Shown: positions 32,201 to 41,399, counted from the stretch's first letter. The stretch is DNA of 64,000 bases from CAVQBC01 sp963710665 (GCA_963710665.1 CAVQBC010000007.1:124001-188000), one strand, 5' to 3'. Numbers and translations are program-made. Notes: generated by a model from the letters alone, not told the origin.

Positions 32201-33718
32201 ATGTCGACCGTTGAATTCGAGGCACCGCGGGTCGGTCGCCGAGACGGCCGCGGGGACGATCGTCCCGTCGCGGTGCTCGGCGGCGGTCCCGCCGGGCTGA
32301 CCGCCGGCTATCTGCTGGCCCGCAAGGGCCACCCCGTGATCGTCTTCGAGGCCGAGGACCAGGTGGGCGGGCTGGCCAAGACCGAGGTCCGTGACGGCTT
32401 CCGCTTCGACCTGGGCGGGCACCGCTTCTTCACCAAGTCCAAGGAGGTCGAGGACCTCTGGCACGAGGTCATGAAGGAGGAGTTCCTCCTGCGGCCTCGC
32501 ATGTCGCGGATCTACTGGAACGGCAAGTTCCTCGACTATCCGCTCAACGGCTCGAACGTCGTCAAGAAGCTCGGCCCGCTCGAGCTCATGCGCTCGCTCC
32601 TGTCCTACCTCTGGGCGGTCGTCAAGCCCAAGGGGCGCGAGGACAACTTCGAGCAGTGGGTCTCCAACCGCTTCGGCAAGCGCCTCTACCAGCACTTCTT
32701 CAAGACCTACACCGAGAAGGTGTGGGGCGTCCCCACCACCGAGCTGCGCGCCGAGTGGGCCGCCCAGCGCATCAAGGGCCTGTCCTTCTTCTCGGCCGCC
32801 AAGGCCGCCTTCCTCGGCAACAAGGGCAACAAGGTCAAGTCGCTGATCACGCAGTTCCACTACCCGCGCTTCGGCCCCGGCCAGATGTGGGAGACGATGG
32901 CGGACGAGATCATCGCCGCCGGCGGCGAAGTGCGCATGAACGCGCCCGTCGAGAAGCTCGAGGTCCGCGACGGCCGCATCGAGGCCATCGAGGCGGGCGG
33001 CGAGCGCATCGAGCCGAGCCACGTGATCTCCTCGCTGCCGCTGCGCGCGACCGTCGGCCTCGCCGGCGCCGCCGCCGACGGCGAGGTGCAGACCGCCGCC
33101 CGGGGGCTGCGCTACCGCGACTTCCTCACCGTGGCGCTGGTCATCGACGGCGAGGACCTCTTCCCGGACAACTGGATCTACATCCACGACCCGAAGGTCC
33201 GCGTCGGGCGGATCCAGAACTACCGCTCGTGGAGCCCGTGGATGGTCCCCGACGAGTCCAAGGCGTGCGTCGGCCTCGAGTACTTCTGCTTCCAGGGCGA
33301 CGACCTGTGGGAGATGGACGACGACGCGCTCGTCGAGCTCGGCAAGGAAGAGCTCGCCCGGCTCGGCCTCGTCGCCCCCGAGAAGGTCGAGCAGGGCTTC
33401 GTGACCCGCGTCCCGCTCGCCTACCCGATGTACGACGCCGAGTACGCGGACCGCGTGGACGTCATCCGCGGCTGGCTCGAGGGGCTCGACAACCTCCAGC
33501 AGGTCGGCCGCAACGGGCTGCACCGCTACAACAACTCGGACCACTCCATGCTCACCGCGATCCGCGCGGTGGACAACGTCCTCACCGGCGCCGGCCACGA
33601 CCTCTGGGAGGTCAACGCCGAGTCCGTCTACCACGAGGAGGACGTCAAGGAGGAGCAGCCCTACCGGCGCGTGCCGGAGACGAAGGGCATGCGCGAGCCG
33701 CTCGCCTCCGGGCGCTGA
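32201..33718 (+). CDS. FAD-dependent amine-oxidase-superfamily protein (UDP-galactopyranose-mutase-like)
   Basis: A 505-residue flavoprotein. The Rossmann motif AVLGGGPAGLTAGYLLARKG is followed by VIVFEAEDQVGGLAKT and the conserved FDLGGHRFFTKS. GVPTTELRAEWAAQRIKGL and GRNGLHRYNNSDHSM place it with the UDP-galactopyranose-mutase/protoporphyrinogen-oxidase-like proteins often found in envelope-polysaccharide loci. The substrate is not assignable. ATG 32201 is chosen over a frame-open GTG at 32156. It is divergent from the two-component operon. Confidence 0.88.
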   Translation: MSTVEFEAPRVGRRDGRGDDRPVAVLGGGPAGLTAGYLLARKGHPVIVFEAEDQVGGLAKTEVRDGFRFDLGGHRFFTKSKEVEDLWHEVMKEEFLLRPRMSRIYWNGKFLDYPLNGSNVVKKLGPLELMRSLLSYLWAVVKPKGREDNFEQWVSNRFGKRLYQHFFKTYTEKVWGVPTTELRAEWAAQRIKGLSFFSAAKAAFLGNKGNKVKSLITQFHYPRFGPGQMWETMADEIIAAGGEVRMNAPVEKLEVRDGRIEAIEAGGERIEPSHVISSLPLRATVGLAGAAADGEVQTAARGLRYRDFLTVALVIDGEDLFPDNWIYIHDPKVRVGRIQNYRSWSPWMVPDESKACVGLEYFCFQGDDLWEMDDDALVELGKEELARLGLVAPEKVEQGFVTRVPLAYPMYDAEYADRVDVIRGWLEGLDNLQQVGRNGLHRYNNSDHSMLTAIRAVDNVLTGAGHDLWEVNAESVYHEEDVKEEQPYRRVPETKGMREPLASGR

Positions 33719-33740
33719 GCGCCTGACGGGATCGTCGCGC

Positions 33741-33761
33741 GGCGCGCCGGACCGGCGCGCC
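33741..33761 (+). terminator. Hairpin terminator after the FAD-oxidoreductase gene
   Basis: GGCGCGCCGG and CCGGCGCGCC form a near-perfect palindrome 22 bp after the stop. The downstream sequence is comparatively T-rich (atttcggtcccttttcgg). Confidence 0.7.
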
Positions 33762-34121
33762 GTGCGCATTTCGGTCCCTTTTCGGCCACTCGGCACCCCG
33801 CGCGGCCGCGTCGTTACGCGCTTCGGACGCCGATTGGACGAACGTCCGATGGCTCGTTTCCCGGTGTGCTGGCACTCTCCTTGGTGTCTGGAGGGCGTTA
33901 TCGGACGGACGGGCCGCCCCCAACGCGGCCCGCTTTCTCACGGAAGGGACGCGGAAGGATTCGCTCTTCGAGCGGCTGCGCAGCCGGGATGGCTGGGCAG
34001 CCGTTCGTCTGTCCGGGCTCGGGTTGCGCAGCGTTCACGGGCGATTCCGTGAGCGTGCAGCGCACCCGGGCCGCGGACATCCACTCCACGGACGGCGCGC
34101 CGCACCGTCGCGCGGCGGGCC
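33762..34121. other. 360-bp stretch with no recognised gene
   Basis: Only short, non-conserved frames are present. It contains a dyad at 33833-33850 (GGACG-AA-CGTCC flanked by ATT and GAT) and several potential RNA hairpins around 33960-34060 (gcggctgcgcagccg, cacgggcgattccgtg). Base composition is slightly less GC-rich than the genes. It may hold a small RNA or decayed DNA; nothing decisive is visible. Confidence 0.4.
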
Positions 34122-34475
34122 TCAGTGCTCCGCGACCCGGCCGTCGGGCGGGTCGAGCGGCAGGCCCTGCTCGTCCCAGGCCGTCAGCCCGCCCACCATC
34201 GAGTAGGCGTCGTAGCCGGCGTGGCGGAACGCCTGCGCCGCCATCCCCGATCGCGACCCGAGGCGGCAGTAGAAGACCACGGGCCGGTCGCGGCTGATCG
34301 TCTCGGCCTTGGAGGCCAGGCGCTCGAGCTCGATGTGCCGCGCCCCGGCGATCCGGCCGGCGTCGTGCTCGTAGGGCTCGCGGACGTCGATGAGCTGGAT
34401 CTCGCCGCGATCGTGCAGCTCGCGCACGCGCGCGATGTCGAGATCGACGTCGGCGGCGCGGAAAGGCTGGCTCAT
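34122..34475 (-). CDS. Rhodanese-like domain protein
   Basis: A single-domain rhodanese of 117 residues that can carry a persulfide on its active cysteine. LIDVREPYEHDAGRIAGARH is the family front motif, and the active loop is FYCRLGSRSGMAA. ATG 34475 has TAGACT 7 bases upstream, a leaderless start. The physiological sulfur donor and acceptor are unknown. Confidence 0.93.
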   Translation of the reverse strand: MSQPFRAADVDLDIARVRELHDRGEIQLIDVREPYEHDAGRIAGARHIELERLASKAETISRDRPVVFYCRLGSRSGMAAQAFRHAGYDAYSMVGGLTAWDEQGLPLDPPDGRVAEH

Positions 34476-34482
34476 GCGCCCG

Positions 34483-34488
34483 AGTCTA
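34483..34488 (-). promoter_or_regulatory. -10 box of a leaderless promoter for the rhodanese gene
   Basis: TAGACT on the minus strand, 7 bases before ATG 34475; the same hexamer precedes the PucR gene. Confidence 0.5.
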
Positions 34489-34627
34489 GGGAGTGCGCGG
34501 CGCGCCTGTTTCCGGTCCGAAGAGGCCTGGAAATTCGGGCTGAATCCGTGTTCAGGCTGGGCGCGCTTTGGGTAGACGCGCCTCGTCCGCGGGAATCTGT
34601 ATTCTCTCGCGCTTCTTGTGGGGACAT

Positions 34628-34778
34628 AACGCCGAATCTCCGCGGGTCCAGGCGTGCGGAGAACGGGGGAACCAGGGATGGGCCAGGATTATCTGGCTCG
34701 GGGGCGAATCGCCACAGGCATGTGGCATAGCGCACGCTTTCCGCGCGAGCCCGACAGCTAACCCCGTAGGCGACGGAA
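34628..34778 (+). promoter_or_regulatory. c-di-AMP (ydaO/yuaA) riboswitch
   Basis: The leader of the NlpC/P60 gene shows the conserved blocks of the ydaO-type riboswitch in order: cgccgaatctccgcggg near 34630, ggagaacgggggaacca near 34658, gggggcgaatcgccacaggc near 34700, and gctaaccccgtaggcg near 34757, followed by the expression platform and an AAAGGA ribosome-binding site. In actinobacteria this class senses cyclic di-AMP and lowers expression of cell-wall hydrolases. Position directly before such a gene supports the call. Confidence 0.88.
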
Positions 34779-34793
34779 AGAAAGGACCGTTCG

Positions 34794-35555
34794 TTGTCAC
34801 GCTGTCGCATGCTCGCAGTGGCGCTCGTCGCCGTGGGCGCCGCTCTCCCAGTCGTACCAGCCGCTGCGGCCCAGCGGCAATTCGGTGACCGCACCCTGCG
34901 CGAGGGCATGCGAGGTCGCGACATCCGGGTCATGCAGGACTTCCTGACCAAGGTCGGCCTGCAGACCGCGGTGGACGGTCAATACGGCCCCTCGACCAAG
35001 CGGCGGGTGAGAACCTGGGAACGCAAGTCCGAGCGCCGCGTCGACGGGCGCATGGCCCGCAACGACGCCGGAGTGCTGCGCGGCCAGGTCACCGCCGGCA
35101 TCACGGTCAACCAGCCGCAGCCGCCGCCGCCGGCCGCGGCGCCCGGCGAGAAGGCCACGCTGCAGCCGGACGGCACCGCCGTCGCGCCGGCCTCCGCGCC
35201 CCCCGCGGTCCAGGCGATGATCCAGGCGGGCAACGAGATCCACGACAAGCCCTACAAGTACGGCGGCGGGCACGGCACCCTCGACGACACGGGCTACGAC
35301 TGCTCGGGCTCGATGTCCTACGTCCTCAACAAGGCCGGGCTGATCGACAAGGCCCTCGACTCCACGGGCTTCATGTCGTGGGGCGACGCGGGCGAGGGTA
35401 CGTGGGTGACCACGTACGCCAACTCCGGCCACTCCTTCATGATGATCGCCGGCCTGCGCTTCGACACGAGCGGGCGTGCCGATGACAACTCGCGCTGGCA
35501 CGACGACGAGCGACCCACGGACGGCTACACCGTTCGCCACCCGTCGGGCCTGTAG
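34794..35555 (+). CDS. Secreted peptidoglycan-binding NlpC/P60-type cell-wall hydrolase
   Basis: A 253-residue exported protein. The signal peptide is residues 1-26 (ending AAAA-QRQ). A PG_binding_1 domain follows (about 30-95, LREGMRGRDIRVMQDFL), then a Pro-rich linker and an NlpC/P60-like domain. Catalytic Cys170 is in YDCSGSMSYVL and His213 in SGHSFMMIAG. It should cut peptide stems of peptidoglycan. The start is TTG 34794 with AAAGGA 7 bases upstream; no better start exists before the signal peptide. The upstream c-di-AMP riboswitch indicates control by that second messenger. Confidence 0.88.
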   Translation: MSRCRMLAVALVAVGAALPVVPAAAAQRQFGDRTLREGMRGRDIRVMQDFLTKVGLQTAVDGQYGPSTKRRVRTWERKSERRVDGRMARNDAGVLRGQVTAGITVNQPQPPPPAAAPGEKATLQPDGTAVAPASAPPAVQAMIQAGNEIHDKPYKYGGGHGTLDDTGYDCSGSMSYVLNKAGLIDKALDSTGFMSWGDAGEGTWVTTYANSGHSFMMIAGLRFDTSGRADDNSRWHDDERPTDGYTVRHPSGL

Positions 35556-35642
35556 CCGAATAGGGCAGGGCTCCAGACGGCGGGCGGGCCGGATGGCCGG
35601 ACGCCTTCCACCGGCGGCCGCTCCGGGGTAAGACTACGGGCC

Positions 35643-36236
35643 GTGCACCCGCGCGGCCCGCGTCTCGCGCTCCTCGCCGCCCTCGGCGTCCTGGGCGGGC
35701 TGACGGCCTGCGGCGGCGACCCCGACGACCGCTTCGCGCTGCGCACGCCGCCCGACCGCGCGTCCGCGAAGCCGCTGCCCGGCGCCCGGGAGGGGGCGCG
35801 GGCCGCCGTGCACGAGCCGACACGGGCGGAGGCCGAGCGCCAGCGCCCCGTGATCGAGGGCTGGGCCCGGGCGCTGCGTCGCGGCGACGCGCGGGCCGCC
35901 GCCCGCTACTTCGCGCTGCCGGTCGTGATCGCCCAGGGCGCGTCGGCGCGCATGACCGAGCGCAGCGAGCTCGTGGCCTTCAACGCCGGGCTGCCGTGCG
36001 GCGTGCGCCTGCTCCGCGTGCGTCCCACGGGCCGCTTCGTGGTGGCGACCTTCCGGCTCACCAGGCGGCCGGACAACGTCTGCGACGCCCCGGGGCAGAC
36101 GCTGCGCGTCGCCTTCATCATCCGCGGCGGGCGCTTCCGCGAGTGGCGGCGGCTCGCCGACGCGCCCGGGTCCGAGCGCGAGCTGCTCGATCCCGGCGAC
36201 TCGTCGCCCCCCGCACGGCGCCAGCACAGCGCCTAG
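35643..36236 (+). CDS. Putative lipoprotein of unknown function
   Basis: A 197-residue product. The signal sequence ends in a lipobox (GGLTACGGD), so it should be membrane-anchored. The mature part (VIEGWARALRRGDARAAARYF... LRVAFIIRGGRFREWRRL) looks like an NTF2/SnoaL-type cone fold; this is a shape-based guess. GTG 35643 follows TAAGACT by 7-8 bases, a leaderless start. It converges with the VanX-like gene. Confidence 0.7.
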   Translation: MHPRGPRLALLAALGVLGGLTACGGDPDDRFALRTPPDRASAKPLPGAREGARAAVHEPTRAEAERQRPVIEGWARALRRGDARAAARYFALPVVIAQGASARMTERSELVAFNAGLPCGVRLLRVRPTGRFVVATFRLTRRPDNVCDAPGQTLRVAFIIRGGRFREWRRLADAPGSERELLDPGDSSPPARRQHSA

Positions 36237-36255
36237 CGCGCCCCGACGTGCCGGC

Positions 36256-37041
36256 TCAGCCCGCGAGCGAGGCGCGCGCGACGGGGAAGTCGAAGAACCG
36301 CTCGGGGAAGGGCTCCTCGCGCAGCGTGAAGTGCCACCACTCGGTGTTGAGGCCCTGGAAGCCCTGGGCCAGCATCGCGCGGCGCAGCAGCAGGCGGTTG
36401 GCGCGCCGCTTGCCGCGGATGTCGGGGCTGTACGGGTGCGAGCGGGTGTCGAAGCAGTCGTAGCCCGTGCCCATGTCGATCGAGTTGTCGCGGAAGCGCT
36501 CGCGGCGCGGGCCGGCGCAGTCGGCGAGCGGCTGCCCGCGGCGGTAGCGGTCCTGCCGGCCCGCCGGCAGGCGGACCAGCGTCAGGTCGACGGTGCTGCC
36601 CCGGCTGTGGCCCGAGCGGCGCGCGATGTAGCCGTCGCGGAACAGGTTGCGCTTGTCGACGCGCGGATAGAACTCGCGCTTCATGCGCTGGTCGCCGAGG
36701 TCGCGGGCCCAGGCGACGAAGGCGTCGACCGCGCGCTGCGGCCGGTAGCAGTCGTAGACCTTGAGCGTGTAGCCCTGGCGGCGGACCTCGGCCTGGGCGG
36801 CCGCCAGGGCCTGGGCGGCCTGGCGGGTGAGGATGCAGACCGGCTCGCGGTAGCCGGGGATGCGGCGCCCGATGAAGTTGTGCGCCGTCCGGTAGCGCAT
36901 CTCCACGATGACGTCCGGCGCCACCTGGTCGAGCGCGACGAACGCGCCCGCCGGCGCCGTGGGCTCGGCCGCCGCCGCGGCCGCGGGCGTGCCCGCCAGG
37001 AGCGCCGCCGCCGCGGCCAGCGTGAGCAGGGCTCGGATCAG
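36256..37041 (-). CDS. Secreted D-alanyl-D-alanine dipeptidase (VanX/DdpX family), probable CTG start
   Basis: M15D zinc dipeptidase that splits D-Ala-D-Ala. The domain shows VYDCYRPQRAVDAFV, the zinc site RRSGHSRGSTVDL (His, Asp) and LNTEWWHFTL (Glu, His). GTG 36924 would give the bare domain. However, the frame continues upstream without a stop into a clear signal peptide (LIRALLTLAAAAALLAG... AAAAAEP) that begins at CTG 37041. That CTG overlaps the preceding stop as CTGA, the same NTGA coupling used elsewhere here, so I place the start there (261 residues). It sits with other cell-wall genes and may recycle or remodel peptidoglycan peptides. Confidence 0.82.
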   Translation of the reverse strand: MIRALLTLAAAAALLAGTPAAAAAAEPTAPAGAFVALDQVAPDVIVEMRYRTAHNFIGRRIPGYREPVCILTRQAAQALAAAQAEVRRQGYTLKVYDCYRPQRAVDAFVAWARDLGDQRMKREFYPRVDKRNLFRDGYIARRSGHSRGSTVDLTLVRLPAGRQDRYRRGQPLADCAGPRRERFRDNSIDMGTGYDCFDTRSHPYSPDIRGKRRANRLLLRRAMLAQGFQGLNTEWWHFTLREEPFPERFFDFPVARASLAG

Positions 37042-37253
37042 AAGTCGCGGTCGCGCCGGGTCGGCCGGTCGTCCGGATACCGGCTCCGCGACGCCGACAT
37101 GAGGATGAACAGGGAGATCAGCAGGCCGAGGACGCCGATCACCATGAGGATCACGCCCACGGTCTGGATCTCGAGTCCCTGGACGCTCGCGTCGACCGCG
37201 AAATAGAGGATCGCGCCAGTGGCGATGAGGAAGAGCGAGGTGCCGATTCCCAC
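37038..37253 (-). CDS. DUF6458-like small membrane protein
   Basis: A 71-residue protein with two transmembrane helices and an Arg/Asp-rich tail. The opening GIGTSLFLIATGAILYFAVD and the IQTVGVILMVIGVLGLLIS segment match the actinobacterial DUF6458 family. GTG 37253 is chosen because the family begins MGIG; a longer frame to 37319 is not conserved. Its stop overlaps the presumed CTG start of the VanX-like gene. Confidence 0.8.
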   Translation of the reverse strand: MGIGTSLFLIATGAILYFAVDASVQGLEIQTVGVILMVIGVLGLLISLFILMSASRSRYPDDRPTRRDRDF

Positions 37254-37306
37254 ACCCCGTGGTTTTCCGTGACCGAGTCGGCGCAAACCGGGCGCTGACC
37301 CCGGGC

Positions 37307-37312
37307 TAAGCT
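37307..37312 (+). promoter_or_regulatory. -10 box of a leaderless promoter for the acyl-CoA dehydrogenase gene
   Basis: TAAGCT, 6 bases before ATG 37319. Confidence 0.5.
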
Positions 37313-37318
37313 CGCGCA

Positions 37319-38476
37319 ATGCCGATTTCGTCCACCGAGACCGACGCGCTCTACGCCCTCACCGACGAGCAGGTCGCCTTCCGCGACGCGATCCGGCAGG
37401 TGGTGCGCGAGCGTGTGGAGCCCCGGGCGGCGGAGATCGACGCCAAGGCGGAGTACCCGTGGGACCTGCGGCGGCTGCTCGCCGAGCAGGACTTCCTGGG
37501 GCTGCCGTTCGAGGAGCGCCACGGCGGGACCGGGACCGGCTCGCTGGCGCTCAACCTGGTCGTCGAGGAGATCGCGCGCGCGTGCGCGTCGACCGCGCTC
37601 ATCCTCATGATCCAGGAGCTCGGGACGCTGCCGATCAACCTCTTCGGGTCCGACGAGCTCAAGCAGCGCTTCCTGCCGCGCTGCGCCACGGGAGAATGGA
37701 GCCCGGCGTTCGCGCTCTCGGAGCCCGAGGCCGGCTCGGACCCCGCGGGCATGAAGACCACCGCCCGCCGCGACGGCGACGAGTGGGTCGTCAACGGCAC
37801 GAAGAACTGGATCACGAACCTCGGCGTGGCCGACTTCTACGTCGTCTTCGCGGTCACCGACCCGGAGACGCGCCGCATCTCGGCGTTCGTCGTGGAGGCC
37901 GACCGGCCGGGATTCAGCATCGGCAAGCTCGAGCACAAGCTCGGCATCCGCGGGTCGCCGACCGGCCAGCCGATCTTCGACGACGTCCGGATCCCCCACG
38001 CGAACCTGATCGGCGCCGAGGGCAAGGGCCTGTCGGTCGCGCTGGCCACGCTCGACCACTCGCGGCTCGGCGTCGCGGCGCAGGCCGTCGGCATCGCCCA
38101 GGGCGCCACCGACTACGCGGCCGCGTACGCGCGCGAGCGCCGGCAGTTCGGGCAGGCGATCGCGTCCTTCCAGGGCATCCAGTTCAAGCTCGCCGACATG
38201 GAGACGCGCACGGCGGCCGCCCGCGAGCTGCTCTACAAGGCGTGCGCCAAGGTGGACCGCGGCGAGGACGACCTCGGCAAGTACTCGGCGATGGCCAAGC
38301 TGTTCGCCTCCGACACGGCCATGGCGGTGACCGTCGAGGCGGTCCAGGTCCTCGGCGGCTACGGCTACGTCAGCGAGTACCCGGTCGAGCGCTACATGCG
38401 CGACGCGAAGATCACCCAGATCTACGAGGGCACCAACGAGATCCAGCGACTCGTGATCGCCCGTTCGCTGGCGTGA
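37319..38476 (+). CDS. Acyl-CoA dehydrogenase
   Basis: FAD-dependent acyl-CoA dehydrogenase of 385 residues, the first step of beta-oxidation or of branched-chain acyl-CoA breakdown. FALSEPEAGSDPAGMKTTA and WITNLGVADFYVVFAVT are the flavin/substrate signatures. RRQFGQAIASFQGIQFKLAD and QVLGGYGYVSEYPVERYMRD follow. The catalytic base is the glutamate in ITQIYEGTNEIQR, as in short/medium-chain enzymes. Leaderless start at ATG 37319. No electron-transfer flavoprotein gene is adjacent. Confidence 0.95.
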   Translation: MPISSTETDALYALTDEQVAFRDAIRQVVRERVEPRAAEIDAKAEYPWDLRRLLAEQDFLGLPFEERHGGTGTGSLALNLVVEEIARACASTALILMIQELGTLPINLFGSDELKQRFLPRCATGEWSPAFALSEPEAGSDPAGMKTTARRDGDEWVVNGTKNWITNLGVADFYVVFAVTDPETRRISAFVVEADRPGFSIGKLEHKLGIRGSPTGQPIFDDVRIPHANLIGAEGKGLSVALATLDHSRLGVAAQAVGIAQGATDYAAAYARERRQFGQAIASFQGIQFKLADMETRTAAARELLYKACAKVDRGEDDLGKYSAMAKLFASDTAMAVTVEAVQVLGGYGYVSEYPVERYMRDAKITQIYEGTNEIQRLVIARSLA

Positions 38477-38527
38477 ACAGCTAGCCGTCCGTGGGGCGAG
38501 CCGTACCGCCCGGCGCGCGGGCGGATG

Positions 38528-38533
38528 TAGGCT
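38528..38533 (+). promoter_or_regulatory. -10 box of a leaderless promoter for the zincin gene
   Basis: TAGGCT, 6 bases before ATG 38540. The same hexamer precedes the DAHP synthase gene at 39291. Confidence 0.5.
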
Positions 38534-38539
38534 TGTTCC

Positions 38540-39175
38540 ATGCTCGCAAACTGGCCTGCAGGGCGCCGCGCCGCGGTCTCGGGGCTGTACTGCCTGTGCG
38601 TCGCCGTGCTGGTCATCAGCGTCTTCGACGGGCTCTCGACCGAGTTCTGGCTGCGGGTGCCGCAGGCGCTCCTCGCGGCCGTCGGCGTCGCGGGGCTGAT
38701 CGGTGTCGTGGTCGCCGCGATCGTCACCCGGCTCACCGACTACCGCGAGCCCGCCGACGAGGAGGAGTTCGAGCTGCTCGTGCAGCGCTCCGAGCAGCTC
38801 GCCCGCGAGAACCTGGCCGCCGAGCCCGACGAGAGCGAGTTCGCGGACCTCGACCCCCGCGACCCGCAGGACTTCGAGGTGCTGGTGCGCGAGGCGCTCG
38901 ACGACCTGCCGGACCTGCTGATCGCCGCACTCGACCACGTGGCCGTGGTGATCTCCGACAAGGGCCGCCGCCACCGCGCCTACGGCCTCTACCAGGGCGA
39001 CACCGTCGCGCGCGACGACCACTCCGACCGCATCGTGATCTTCCGCGACACGCTGCTGCGCGACTTCGGCGACGACCCGGACGAGCTCCGCGCCCAGGTC
39101 ACGCGCACCGTGCGCCACGAGCTGGCGCACCACCTCGGCGCCGATGAGCTCGGCGTCCGCGAGCTGGGCCTCTGA
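38540..39175 (+). CDS. Membrane-anchored metallopeptidase-family (Zincin_1) protein
   Basis: A 211-residue protein. Two transmembrane helices (about 10-30 and 40-63) are followed by an acidic linker and a C-terminal Zincin_1 domain (EVLVREALDDLPDLLIAALD... VTRTVRHELAHHLGADE) with the HExxH zinc motif. Most Zincin_1 proteins are short and soluble; the membrane anchor is unusual. Substrate unknown. Its stop lies inside the first bases of repeat copy 2. Confidence 0.82.
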   Translation: MLANWPAGRRAAVSGLYCLCVAVLVISVFDGLSTEFWLRVPQALLAAVGVAGLIGVVVAAIVTRLTDYREPADEEEFELLVQRSEQLARENLAAEPDESEFADLDPRDPQDFEVLVREALDDLPDLLIAALDHVAVVISDKGRRHRAYGLYQGDTVARDDHSDRIVIFRDTLLRDFGDDPDELRAQVTRTVRHELAHHLGADELGVRELGL

Positions 39176-39279
39176 CGGCGCCCCGCGGCGCTGGACGCCA
39201 CCCACGGGAGGGGCCCGTGGCTGCCGCCACTGTGCCCCTGCCCGCGTGCGGCGCCCAGCATCCACGGGGCATCCGTCAG
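39172..39279. repeat. MITE-like palindromic intergenic element, copy 2 (core only)
   Basis: Begins CTGACGGCGCCCCGCGGCGC and ends GGGGCATCCGTCAG, with perfect 7-bp ends (CTGACGG/CCGTCAG). It shares GCATCCACGGGGCATCC and a CACTGTnCCCCT segment with copy 1 at 2446-2613, but lacks about 60 internal bases and the outer repeats. An internal CCACGGG/CCCGTGG hairpin may act as a terminator for the zincin gene. Confidence 0.6.
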
Positions 39280-39309
39280 GACCGTTCCTCTAGGCTGCCG
39301 CCCGCCGTG

Positions 39310-40329
<1,020 letters not shown>

Positions 40330-40439
40330 AGTCGGCGCCGACGTCCCCAGCTCCCCCGGCACGGCCCCAGGCGGAATTCCTTCGGCACGCGTTCCGTCTC
40401 TTCGAGGGTGACCCGCGCCGGGAGGCAGGGGTGACCGGT

Positions 40440-40802
40440 CACTGCAGGGGATTCAGACGACGGACCACGTCTCGGTACGAGCGGCACGCTGCTGGCCGAC
40501 CAGCAGGACGGCCGCGTCCACGCCACCGACGCCCACCGGCTGGCGGCGAACCAGATCCAGGGCGCGGTGTCCTACGGCGGCCGGTGGTACCTCAGCCGGA
40601 GCACCGGCAGGGACGATCAGGGCAACTGGCGCAACGGACGGCTGATCACCGCGCAGTCGAACAGCGGCTCGCTGCAGACGCTCGGCAAGCCGCGCAGGGC
40701 CGGCGTCGGCCCGGAGGACCTCTCGTTCTGGCCGGCCCAGAACGAGCTCTGGACCGTCACCGAGCACGGGGGCAGCGGATGCTCTACGGCGTGCCGCGCT
40801 GA
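40440..40802 (+). pseudogene. C-terminal fragment of a secreted-type repeat protein, frameshifted
   Basis: Joined across two frame breaks, the region reads LQGIQTTDHVS, then GTSGTLLADQQDGRVHATDA, GAVSYGGRWYLSRSTG, GVGPEDLSFWPAQNELWTVT and QRMLYGVPR. This resembles the C-terminal end of actinobacterial secreted beta-propeller-like proteins. The N-terminal part and any start codon are missing. The breaks are near 40471 and in the G5 run at 40768-40772; both look like one lost base. Treated as a decayed remnant. Confidence 0.6.
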
Positions 40803-40844
40803 GGCCGGCGCCGTTCGCGCGCCGACCGCGCATCATGTGGCGCG

Positions 40845-41399
40845 ATGGCGGAGCTCGAGCTGGCCCGCAGCCGCGACGACCGTCGCCGGTACGAGGTGGA
40901 CGGCGTCGGGTCCCTGCGCCTGCGGGGCCTCACGGCGCGCGGGGCGACCGCCGAGGCCGGCGCCGCGTCGTGGACGTTCGATCGCCGGGGCCTGTGGAAG
41001 CGGGCGATCGAGGCGTCCGACGCGACGGGCGTCGTGGTCGGGTCGTTCGATCCGCGCGGCCTGCGGCGTGGTGGCGCGCTGCAGTGGGGCGGCCGGGACT
41101 TCGAGCTGCGGCCGGCGAGCTGGTGGAAGGAGCGCTACGCGCTGGTCGACGGCGACCGCGAGCTCGCGGTCCTCGACGGCAAGGGCTGGGGCAAGCGGCC
41201 GGTGAGGATCACGGTCGAGCGGCTGGACCTCGTGGAGCCGGGGCTGCTGTTGTTCGCGGCGTTCGTCGTGCGCGGGCTGGCCGAGGACGCGAGCGCGGCG
41301 ACGTCGGGCGCGGCGACCGCTAGGTGGATCCCGAGCTCCTGTTCCAGCTCGGCCTCGATGGCGGCGACCGTGTCGCGGATCGCTCGCGCGGTGGCGTGA
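40845..41399 (+). CDS. Unknown protein (C-terminal end uncertain)
   Basis: Not assigned. ATG 40845 gives up to 184 residues. The first 150 (MAELELARSRDDRRRYEVDG... WWKERYALVDGDRELAVLDG... LLFAAFVVRGLAEDAS) form a coherent beta-rich, tubby/LURP-one-like protein. The last 30 residues (PSSCSSSASMAATVSR) look like out-of-frame sequence, so the real stop may be the TAG at 41321-41323 reached by a one-base shift. Confidence 0.6.
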   Translation: MAELELARSRDDRRRYEVDGVGSLRLRGLTARGATAEAGAASWTFDRRGLWKRAIEASDATGVVVGSFDPRGLRRGGALQWGGRDFELRPASWWKERYALVDGDRELAVLDGKGWGKRPVRITVERLDLVEPGLLLFAAFVVRGLAEDASAATSGAATARWIPSSCSSSASMAATVSRIARAVA

